Shown here: positions 25,063-37,100 of the stretch, in pieces
Position numbering within the stretch: position 1 is the stretch's first letter
How the letters are laid out: every line of letters begins with the position of its first letter
NCBI GenBank assembly: GCA_949152475.1
Contig: OX424565.1
Coordinates: 10,051,953 to 10,115,952, forward strand
From: Terebella lapidaria
Taxonomy: Eukaryota; Annelida; Polychaeta; Terebellida; Terebellidae
Length of the DNA stretch: 64,000 bases
Direction: 5' to 3'
Program-made: the position numbers and the translations under genes
The notes under the pieces: model-generated
What the model was told of the DNA's origin: nothing
Databases searched by the model: none
The model's input: the letters and a program-made list of their open reading frames with translations, nothing else

Positions 25063-25077
25063 ATGAAATCAAAATGA
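25063..25077 (+). promoter_or_regulatory. Four-codon upstream ORF overlapping the main start
   Basis: ATGAAATCAAAATGA: the stop TGA overlaps the chosen start ATG at 25074 by two bases. The upstream ATG has A at -3, a favourable context. Such an arrangement can lower or gate initiation, but whether the transcript includes it is not known. Confidence 0.45.
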
Positions 25078-25146
25078 CCCACATGTTTTCGCTTCAGTGG
25101 ACGTTATTGCTACTCTCATTATCTCTAGGAAAAATCGCTGCTCAAA
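25074..25146 (+). CDS. EGF gene exon 1: signal peptide
   Basis: 24 codons plus one base. A short polar start is followed by the hydrophobic core [11 protein letters not shown] and a small-residue cleavage region near KIAAQ. The start at 25074 is preferred because it has A at -3 and gives a compact signal peptide; an in-frame ATG at 25026, just after an in-frame stop, would add 16 residues. The donor is GTAAGT. Confidence 0.75.
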
Positions 25147-28100
25147 GTAAGTATTGCGTTCCAAGAAAAGAGAAAAACTGCTAATCGGGCGTATTTAAAA
25201 TAATGACTTTGCCATGTGAATTTGCCCTGTGAATATGCCAAATCTGAAATCATTCATGATTTGCTACTAAAATATCATAAAAATGTAAGTACGTTGGTCG
25301 GTGGAGTATATATGACATATTTGTCTATATATCAGGATATTTTGGAATATACACTCAATTATGTAATCCACAGGGGACACTTTTTTCCCCACGAGAAAAA
25401 ACTATTTCCTCCATGAGGGAAATGTCCCCCCGTGAGGTGTTTTCCCTGCGAGTGAAAAGCCCCCCCCCCCCCCACGATATATATGACATAATATTTTTTT
25501 CATTTATGATATTGAGATATTCCTTGTGGTCCGCAGAAGAATATATTGAATTATGTAATTGACGGGATGAACTATTTCACCAGCGAGGTATATATGTTTC
25601 CTTTTCCCCCGGTGGAAAAATTTTCCTCCCAGTGAAAAACAGTTTACCCTCTCAATTACATCTTTGTAGATACTAGTATCGGAAGGATATATAAAATAAT
25701 GTAACGGGGTAAAATCTTTTCCCCGGAAGTGCACCTTCTTCTTCACGGGGAAAACATTCCAAGCTTAAGAATCACAATTGTGGACATTTATATATAGGGA
25801 GTGATATATACGCTGAACTTTCTCGTTACCTTGAATTTCACTTTTGATCTCATTTTAAAGATCAGAGCAAAAAATTCCTAGTATCTCGCTTAGTATCAAC
25901 TTTGAAGCTTAGGAATCATTGTGGACATATCGGAAGTAATATACGCTGAATTTTCTCGTTATCTGGAATTTCACTTTTGATCTCATTTTCAAGGTCAGAG
26001 CACCAAATGGCTAATATCTCTCTTATTATCGATTTTGCAGCTCAGGAGTCAGTTTTTCCCATATTGCAAATGTTATACGCTGGATATCCTCATGACCACG
26101 AACTTGACCTTTGACCTCATTTTCAAAATTAGAGCACAAAATTGCCAATATCTCGCTTACTTTGCAGCTTGTGAACAGGAAACGATATGTAATGAATGTT
26201 GTCATGACCTTGAATTTGACTTTTGACCTCATTTTTAAGATCAGAGCATAACATGGCTAAATTCTCGCTTATCATCGACCTTATAGCTTAGGAATCAATT
26301 GTGGACATATAGGAAGTGAACTATGCTGAATATTCTCGTGACCTTGAACCTGACCTTTGATTTCATTTTCAAGGTCAGATCAGAAAATCGCCAATACTTT
26401 GTTTGTTATCGACTTTACAGCTTAGGAATCAGTTTTGGACATATCTGAAATGATATATGCTGAATATATTCTTAGCTGAATTTGACCTTTGACCTTATTA
26501 TCAAGGTCAGAGCACAAAATGGCCGATATATCGCTTTTTGTCGACCTTATAGCTTTGGAATACAATTGTGCACATCTAAAAAATGATATATGCTGTATAT
26601 TCTCATGACTTTGAATTTGACTGTTTACCTCATATTCAAGGTCAGAGTAGAAAATGGCCAATATTTCGTTTATTATCGACTTTACAGCTTAGGAATCAGT
26701 TTAGGACATATCTGAAATGATATATGCTAAATATCTTCTTACCTTGAATTTGACCTTTGACCTTATTTCTACGTCCAGAGCACAAAATGGCTAATATCTT
26801 ACATATTATGGACTTTGCAGCTCAGGAATCAATTGTAGATACATAGGAAATGATATATGCTGAAAATCATCGTGACCTTGCATTTTTGGACCTCATTTTC
26901 AAGGTTAGAACACAAAATGGCTAATGTCTCGCCCATTATCGACTTTACAGTTTAGGAATCAATTGTTGACATACTTGAAGTGATATATGCTGAATATTCT
27001 TAGGGCCTTGAATTTGACCTTTGATCTCATTTTCAAGGTCATGACACAAAATGGCTAATATCTTGCTCATTGTCGATTTTACAGCAGGAATATTTTGTGG
27101 ATATGAAATAGTATATGCTGAATATTTTCGTGACCTTGAATTTCACATTTGACCTCGTTTTCAAGGTCACGGGACAAAATGGCCTATATCTAAGATCTAA
27201 AACATTGTCCGGTTATCTTTCTCAGCCGTAGGGCAATTTTTTTTGTATGCAACACTTTTTGTTAGGTTACCGGACCTATGGTCCCGTAACCTATTCCCGT
27301 GACATTGCGTTCGTCGTCCGTCCGTCGTCGTCATTGTCGTCGTCGACGTCCGTCCAAATTTTTATCTTCAAAGTTTACAGTCCAATTTTCTGTAAATTTA
27401 ATTAAAAGATGCCTTAAAATTATTCGAGAAGCAGGTATTTTTTATTCTCAAAATGGCGGCAATTTTCGACAAAAAACGATAAATTTTCTCAAAAACTGTC
27501 TGATCAGTTTTGAGTTTTGTGTTTCGAAAGATTCCCTTCATACATGTGTGTGACATGTATAAGTTTCGTTTCCTTTGAATCGCCGATATGCATGTGGCGG
27601 CCATTTTGATTTTTTGACGGTTGCCAAATAGGACTCTTCCATGGTAAATTCTCCTATGCTTTATAACGGGAGACATTATGCCTAATATCTCACGTAATAT
27701 CAAGTTTGGAGATTAGGAATCAGTTGCGGGCATATAGTAATATATGTTGAATGGAATGTTCTCGTGACCTTGAATTTGACTTTGGCCTTATTTTCAAGGT
27801 CAGAACACAAAATGGTTAATTTCTCGCTTATTATCGACCTTACAGCTTTGGATACAATTGTGCACTTATAGGAAATGATATATGCTTAATATTGTCATGT
27901 GCTTGAATTTGACCTTGACCTCATTCTCAAGGTCACAACACAAAATGGCTAATATCTCGCTTGTTATGACCTTACAGCTCAGGAATCAATTGTGCACATA
28001 TAGGAAATGATATATGCTGAATATTCTCACGACCTTGAATTTGACATTTGACCTCCCAAGGTCAGAACACAAAATGGCTAATAGCTTGCTTAATATCGAC

Positions 28101-31100
28101 TTTGCGGCCTAGGAATCAATTGTGCACACCTAGGAAATGATATATGCTGAATATCCTCATGAACTTGCACTTGACCTCTGACCTTATTTTCAAGGCCAGA
28201 GCACAGAATTGCTAACATATCTCTTATTATCTGTTATCAACTTTACAGCTTAGGAATCAATTGTGAACATGTAGGAAATGATATATGCTGGATATTGTCA
28301 TGACCATCAATTTGACCTTTCATCTCATTTTCAAGGTCAAAGCACAGAATGACTAATACCTCAATTATCGACTTTACAGCTTAAGAATCAGTTGTGCACA
28401 TATAGGGAATGATATATGCCGAATATTTTGATGACCTTTAATTTGACCTTCAACCTTATTTCAAGGTCATAGAACAAAACTGCTATTATTTTACTTGTTA
28501 CTGACTTTACTGCTAAGCAATCAACTGTGGACATATGTGGAATGTTATACATGTTTGCTAGATATTCTCATGATGTTGCATTTGACCAGTGACCTTATTT
28601 TCAAGGTCATGGGACAAAATGAATAATACATAAAAAATATAATATATATTGTTCGGTAGCCTATCTTAGCCATTGGGCTAATTTTTTTTCCAGTGTGTGT
28701 ATGGTAATATTGTGAATAACTGTAATGGGGTTCCCCCGTTTCACAGGAATAATGTCCAGAAGGGGAACCTCAAAACTGCTGGGATCATAGTTGAATTGTT
28801 TGATTTGTTGTGTTTTCCGCAGTTTTGAAATAAATGTACATTAATTAATCTACATAACATCACTATTCCCGCAGCCTGTCATCCGGTGATCACGGATGAT
28901 GTGCCCTGTGATGACGGGTTTGGCTCTATATCCCCGCTCTGGATGTGTGACGGGATCGTCGACTGTTTCGACGAGTCGGATGAGGACATAGTAGTTTGCC
29001 AGGCTACAACTTGTCCTACTGGTAAGTTTTGTCACATAGGTCACGAACTGCGTGAGTTGCCGATATATTTTAGAAAAATATTGATGATTCCGGATCAGAG
29101 AAGAGTATGTTGAAAACTAATCATGGTGTCGTCAAAGTTTAATGCAAGATATACAAGGTAACTTAAATGTGATACATATTGTACGTGGGCTCTGCATGCG
29201 TGGTGCCACTCCACCCGTGTACACGTGTACATGTATTTATATTGACAGACTACACCCGATGTCCGGACGGCTTTTGTATCCGTAACGCGTTCTTCTGTGA
29301 CGGGGTGAATGATTGTAAAGGTCCAGGTGGAGTTCCATCCAACTTTGACGAGCTCCCAGCCAACTGCCCAGGTCAGTGTGTACACACAGATTTTCCTTAA
29401 AGACTAGGCTTCTCTTGAGACGAATTGAAGATGTACACACAGATACGAAACCAATATTATTTGTGTAATTCGTGATATCTGGATGGTAGAAGTGGCATAT
29501 GACCCAGAGGTGAAATAACAGTGAACAACAGACATGAAAACCATCAAACATTTACCATTATTATTATAAAGCAACAACCTATGAAACATTTACAAGTATC
29601 AATGTAAAGCACTAGCCGTATATTTGTAGATCCGTGTGGGACTAATCCGTGTCTGAATGGGGGAACCTGTTCCGCCAGTGGAACGAGCTACACGTGTTCC
29701 TGTGCCACGGGGTTCACAGGAGGCACCTGTCAAACAAACATAGGTCAGGACAAGCTCATCGTGATAGGTTTCTATGTTCATTTAGGCATTTCGGCAGAAA
29801 TGCCTTTAAGGTTTTAGCAGAATTTTTTTTCTCTTTTTTTTCCGCCTTTTTGGTCCCGATCGATATCTTTATTTTTCCTCGATGTATCTTCGCCAAGTCT
29901 TCAGCATTTGTCAGACATATTATTTGGAAGAACCCCATTGTTTTTCTACAAGATCCGAGGTTCGTGAGGTCCGTGAGAATGATATCCATGTCAATTTTTG
30001 GACTTTGTTTCCGCACGATAACTCAAAAAGTATACAGACAATGGATGCAAAATTTTGGCATGGAGGTTCATACAGCACAAGGAAAGAACCCTGTCGATCT
30101 TGGGATTTATCGGTCAATCTACCTCTGACCTAGGGGTCAGAAGAATTTTCGCCAAGTCATTAAAAGGTTTCCTGCATATCTTGGAAACGGTACAATGTAG
30201 AGCGAAACGGACGTTATTTTCGGACTCAACACCCTGACAAAATGTCTAATGGGTATTAGGGATGACCTCTGGCCTTGACCTTAATTTTTTTTCTCGCTGG
30301 GTCAGCATTCTTCATTTTCGTCGATATCTCGGAAACGGTGCGTCGTTGAGTGAAACAGACATTATATTCTTACTCATCGCTCTAGAAAAACATGTCTAAG
30401 ATTGTTAGGGATGACTTTTGACCTTATCTTTAATTTTTTTCAGACTCTTTGCCTTAGACAAACATGCCTGAAAGATGACCTTTGACCTTGACCTTAATTT
30501 TTATCGCTATCGCTTTTTTAAGTCTGATTTATACTGCTTGTAGAAACACACAACGACTATCTATATACTCAAGGCGGCAAACTGTTCTTTGTACCATTAG
30601 ATTCATTGTAATATATGCTGTAAAAACACAGATGACTGTGTGGGAACTCCATGTGACAACGGTGGTACTTGTGTGGATGAGGTGAATGACTTCTCGTGTA
30701 TCTGTGCTGCTGGCTTTACTGGGGCTAGCTGCCAAACCAATATAGGTATGCACTCATTACTTGTGATGTTTTCATCAAATCATAATTAACGTGGTCACCC
30801 CTACCTGGAATGAAAAGATGAGTGTGTGTGTCGAGTAATTACGACTTAAAAATAAATTTTGCAGATCAATTATCATGAAACCAACTGAGAAAATCAAAAC
30901 AAAAATCTTTTTAGTACCAAACATAAAATTAACATCTCAGCGCATATGTGGAACTATCAATACTCATCAATTTATCATTTAGTGACATAATATTTAGTCC
31001 ATGAACCACTTTTCACAGACGACTGTACTGGAGGTCCCTGTGACAATGGAGCCACGTGTGTAGATGAAGTAGATGATTTTTCCTGTGTCTGTGCTGCTGG

Positions 31101-34100
31101 CTTCACTGGAGATACCTGTCAAACTGATATAGGTAAACACAAAATATATATGGGGCCAGTATTTTATATGTATATCAAACCGCTAATAAAACTATACCAT
31201 TTCAAGGATAGATTACATCAGTATCACCAGAAGACAACATATCAATGCTATGATATATCACAACTAAGAAGGCTTAGCTTGTATCTGCGACAGCAAACAT
31301 CCAAATTCCACTATGAATCATTTTCTTTTAAGATGACTGTGCTGGAGGTCCTTGTGACAATGGAGCCACGTGTGTAGATGAAGTAGATGACTTCTCTTGT
31401 ATCTGTGATGCTGGCTTCACTGGAGATACCTGTCAAACTGATATAGGTATGAAACATGTCCATATGACATCTAAACTACTTAAAAAGGTTAGGGATATTA
31501 CCTGTGTATTCCTGAACATGGCATAAGTGATGAAAATGAGAATGTTATTTTTTTCTTTTTGACGTTTGAGTATCTATTTAGATTTCACAAATCCAGTCAT
31601 AGTGAATTTATGTGAAGAAGTACAAATTCCACTAAAAACATCGAAACAGCATTTTTATCAGATTTTTTTCAGAAGTTATGAACTTATTCATGTCTCGGTC
31701 TTTTTTTTCTGCAGACCTGTAAGTTGCTAAATATTGTTGGTCAATATTGGAGCTTCTAAGTCTCCAAACAAACATATTGACCTCGGCATAATTAATAAAA
31801 GTATGTAATCGTGTATGCATGCAGCTTTGAGAGTATCTGTGCATGCTCCCATTGAGACATGCTTATTTTCTGAACTGATAGTTTAATTCCACAAATTGGT
31901 TCGCGTTGAACAGCAAAATCTGTTCAGAAATACTGATAACTGCCTCTACTTGTATGGTTCAATGTGGTGTGTGGTATCGCAGTACTGATTATACTACATT
32001 ATCTGTGGCAAGTAGAACACAGATAACTATGTGAATAATTCCAAGTACCCAATGAATTTGAGTAAATGCAATTTGTTTACTTGTCAGCATTAAGCATCAG
32101 CTGCTCACTTGTGACGTGTAGAAAGGCACTGTATTCATGATATGCATGCATTTACAAAGTGTCTTGTTATGTGGTCTTTTTTCCAGACGACTGTTCTGGA
32201 GGTCCCTGTGACAATGGAGCCACGTGTGTAGATGAAGTAGATGACTTCTCTTGTGTCTGTGCTGCTGGCTTCACTGGAGAAACCTGTCAAACTGATATAG
32301 GTTTGAAACATGTTCATATGACATCTAAACTACTCAAAAAAGTTAGGAATATTACCTGTGTATTCCCTTGCATGACATAAGTGACTAAAATCGCTTTTTA
32401 TTTGATTCTTCTTTTGACCTTTAAGAATCAATTCAAAATTCACAATCACAGTCATAGTGAATTTATTTGAAGAAATACAAATTCCAAGAAACATTGGACC
32501 AGCGTTTTCTTCAGATGTTCTTCAGAAGTTATGGACTGATTTATGTCTCGGTCAGTATGTTTGTTTGCAGATCTGAAAGTTGCTAATATTGACTTAGGCT
32601 TCGCCTCATGTGATATTGGTGCTTCCAATTCTCCAAACAAACATATTGACCTCAACAAAAGTCTATAATTGATAAAAAATATGTACCCGTGTATGCCTGC
32701 AGCTTCGAAAGTGTCTGCATATGCTCCTATAGAGACGTGCGTATTATCTGTACTGATAGTCTAACGCCACAAATTGGTTTGCGTTGAACAGAAAATATAT
32801 TCAGAAATACTGATAAATGCCTCTAACTGTTTGGTTTAATGTGGTATGTGGCATTGCAGTACTGATTATACTACATAGATGATGAAGAATATTTTAATAG
32901 TGTACACGTGGCAAGCAGTACACAGATGGATATACTAATAATTCCAAATACCCAATGAATTTGAATAAATGTGAGTTTGTTTACTTGCCTGTATTATACA
33001 TTAGCTACTCCCTTGTGACTTGAAGAAATGAAGAACACTATTCATGATGCGTGTGCATTTACATTGTGTCTTGTTATGTGGTCATTTTTCAAGACGACTG
33101 TGCTGGAGGTCCCTGTGACAATGGTGCCACGTGTGTAGATGAAGTAGATGATTTCTCTTGCATATGTGCTGCCGGTTTCACTGGAGATACATGTCAAACT
33201 GACATAGGTATAATCGGAGTACTTTTTATTAATTATAATACCATTGATAAAACTATACCACTTCAAGCATAGATTACATCCGTATCACCAGAAGACAACA
33301 TATCAATAATGGTATATCACGACTAGGTAAGCTCTGCTTGTATCTGCGACAGCAAACATCCAAATTCAATTATGAATCATTATCTTTTAAGACGACTGTG
33401 CTGGAGGTCCATGTGACAATGGAGCCACATGTGTAGATGAAGTAGATAACTTCTCATGTACCTGTGCTGCTGGCTTCACTGGAGATACCTGCCAGACTGA
33501 CATAGGTATGAAACATGTCCATGTGACATCTAAACTACTAAAAAAACGTTAGGGATATTACCTGTGTATTCTTTTACATGACACTTTTATTATGAGAATG
33601 TTATTTTTTTGTCTTTTTTGACGTTCGAGTATCAATTTAAAATTCACAGCTACAGTCATAGTGAATTTATGTGAAGAAGTATAAATTCCAAGAAAAACAT
33701 AGAAACTGCGTTTTTTATCAGATTTTTTTCAGAAGTTATAAACTTATTCATGTCTCGGTCTTTTTTCCATAACTGTAAGTTGCTGGATATTGTTAATAAT
33801 ATTATAACTTTCAAGACTACAAACATATTGACCTCGACAAAAGTTCATGAATAATAAAAGGCTGTGATCGTGTATGCATGCAGCTTCAAAAGCATCTGTA
33901 CATGCTCCCATTGAGACATGCTTATTATCTGTACTGACAGTCTAATTCCATAAATTGGTTTGCGTTGAACAGAAAAATCTGTTCAGAAATACTGATAACT
34001 GCCACTACCTGTTTGGTTCAATGTGGTGTGTGGTATCGCAGTACTGATTATACTATATTGATAATGAAGATTATTGTAATAGTAATAAATGTTGCAAGCG

Positions 34101-37100
34101 GAACACATATAACTATGTGAATAATCCCAAGTACCCAATGAATTTGAATAAATGCGAGTTTGTTTACTTGTTTGCATTATACATCAGCTGCTCACTTGTA
34201 GCTTGAAGAAATGGAGAACACTGTATTGATGATGTGCATGCATCTACAAAGTGTCTTATTGTGTGGCTCTTTTTCAAGACGACTGTGCTGGAGGTCCCTG
34301 TGACAATGGAGCCACATGTGTAGATGAAGTAGATGATTTCTCTTGTACCTGTGCTGCTGGCTTCACTGGAGATACCTGCCAAACTGACATAGGTATGAAA
34401 CATGTCTATATGACATCTAAACTACTTTAAAAGGTTAGGGATATTACCTGTGTATTCCTTAACATGGCATAAGTGATGAAAATCCCAACTTTTATTATGA
34501 GAATTTTTTTTTTTTGACGTTTAAGTATCTATTTAGAATTCACAGATCCAGTCATAGTGAATTTATGTGAAGAAGTACAAATCCCGAGAAAAACATCGAA
34601 ACAGCGTTTTTTATCAGATTTTTTTCAGAAGTTGTGAACGTATTTATATCTCGGTCTTTTTTTTTTGGTGCAGACCTGTAAAATCGCTAAATATTCATGG
34701 TCGATATTGGAGCTCCAAGTCTGTAAACAAACATATTGACCTCGACAAATGTCCATAAATGATACAAGTCTGTAATCGTGTATGCATGCAGCTTCGAAAG
34801 TGCTCCCATTGAGACATGTTTATTATCTGTACTGATAGTCTAATTCCACAAATTGGTTTGCGTTGAGCAGAAAAGTCTGTTCAGAAATACTAATAACTGC
34901 CTCCACCTGCTTGGTTCAATGTGGTGTATGGTATCGCAGTACTGATTATACTATCTTGATAATGAAGAGTACCTTAATAGTGATAAATGTGACAAGCAGA
35001 ACACAGATAACTATGTGAATAGTTCCAAGTACCCAATGGATTTGAATAAATGCAATTTGTTTACTTGTCTGCATTATACATCAGCTGCTCACTTGTGACT
35101 TGAAGAAATGAAGAACACTGTATTCAAAGTGTTACAAAGTGTCTTGTTATGTGGTCCTATCTCCAGACGACTGTGCTGGAGGCCCCTGTGACAATGGAGC
35201 CACGTGTGTAGATGAAGTAGATGATTTCTCTTGTATCTGTGCTGCTGGCTTCACTGGAGATATCTGCCAAACTGATATAGATAAAACATAATATTCACAT
35301 GGCCAGCACTTCGTATGCATATCTAACCATATGGACAAGGAAAGTTGATAACACAATTGCTCACAAACCACTGGAATGGCTAAATCAAGCTTTCAATTCA
35401 ATAATGAAAAAGTGGGTCTTTTGAGATATTGATTCAAATTATCACCATTTCTTTACACCAAATTATCGCCATTTCTTTGCTTTTATTGCGCACAAGTAGT
35501 GGTAAAGCAGTCGTACCCAACAACTGCACCATACCAAAAGTGTACCTATTTTTGGCAGTAGTTTTTTTACTATTGAAAGTGACTTTTCCACACAGCCAGT
35601 TCACAATGAGTTTCTTTAAATTTGCTCACAAACTATCTAATTTTTATTCTGATTCTGATTGAGGGCATTTACGACAATGACCACGTGCTTATCATCTGTA
35701 CTGATTGTCTAATACCACAGACCGGTTTATACTGAACAGAAAAATGTGTTGAGAAATACTGGTAATTGCTTCTACCTTTTTGTTTCAATGTGGTCTGTGT
35801 TATTGCGGAACTGATTATACCGTATTGATAACGAATAGTATTTTAGTAGTGATAAATATGGCGAGCAGAATACATATAATTGTATGAATAATTCCAAATA
35901 CCCATTGAATTTGAATATATGCGAGTTTGTTTACTTGTCTGCATTATACATCAGATGCGCACTTGTGACTTGAAGAAATGAAGAACACCGTATTCATGAT
36001 GTGCGTGCATTTACAACGTGTCTTATTATTTTGTCGTTTTTCCAGACGACTGTGCTGGAGGTCCCTGTGACAATGGAGCCACGTGTGTAGATGAAGTAGA
36101 TGATTTCTCTTGCATATGTGCTGCCGGTTTCACTGGAGATACATGTCAAACTGACATAGGTATAATCGGAGTACTTTTTATTAATTATAATACCATTGAT
36201 AAAACTATACCACTTCAAGCATAGATTACATCCGTATCACCAGAAGACAACATATCAATAAGGGTATATCACGACTAGGTAAGCTCTGCTTGTATCTGTG
36301 ACAGCAAACATCCAAATTCAATTATGAATCATTATCTTTTAAGACGACTGTGCTGGAGGTCCATGTGACAATGGAGCCACATGTGTAGATGAAGTAGATA
36401 ACTTCTCATGTACCTGTGCTGCTGGCTTCACTGGAGATACCTGCCAGACTGACATAGGTATGAAACATGTCCATGTGACATCTAAACTACTAAAAAAACG
36501 TTAGGGATATTACCTGTGTATTCTTTTACATGACACTTTTATTATGAGAATGTTATTTTTTGTCTTTTTTGACGTTTGAGTATCAATTTAAAATTCACAG
36601 CTACAGTCATAGTGAATTTATGTGAAGAAGTATAAATTCCAAGAAAAACATAGAAACTGCGTTTTTTATCAGATTTTTTTCAGAAGTTATAAACTTATTC
36701 ATGTCTCGGTCTTTTTTCCATAACTGTAAGTTGCTGGATATTGTTAATAATATTAAAACTTTCAAGACTACAAACATATTGACCTCGACAAAAGTTCATG
36801 AATAATAAAAGGCTGTGATCGTGTATGCATGCAGCTTCAAAAGCATCTGTACATGCTCCCATTGAGACATGCTTATTATCTGTACTGACAGTCTAATTCC
36901 ACAAATTGGTTTGCGTTGAACAGAAAAATCTGTTCAGAAATACTGATAACTGCCACTACCTGTTTGGTTCAATGTGGTGTGTGGTATCGCAGTACTGACT
37001 ATACTATATTGATAATGAAGATTATTGTAATAGTAATAAATGTTGCAAGCGGAACACATATAACTATGTGAATAATCCCAAGTACCCAATGAATTTGAAT

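Larger units (their letters stand above)
25147..28874. other. Intron 1 (3.7 kb), repeat-filled
   Basis: Contains alternating G/C-rich tracts around 25370-25480 and 25600-25750 that include short inverted GGGGACA/TGTCCCC words, then two GGTTACCGG-family elements, then about 180 bp of ordinary intron to the acceptor. Confidence 0.7.

Noticed and set aside
32135-32317. Minus-strand open frames opposite each EGF exon ([18 protein letters not shown] type)
   Set aside because: Antisense shadows of the EGF exons; they recur at every exon only because the exons are near copies.
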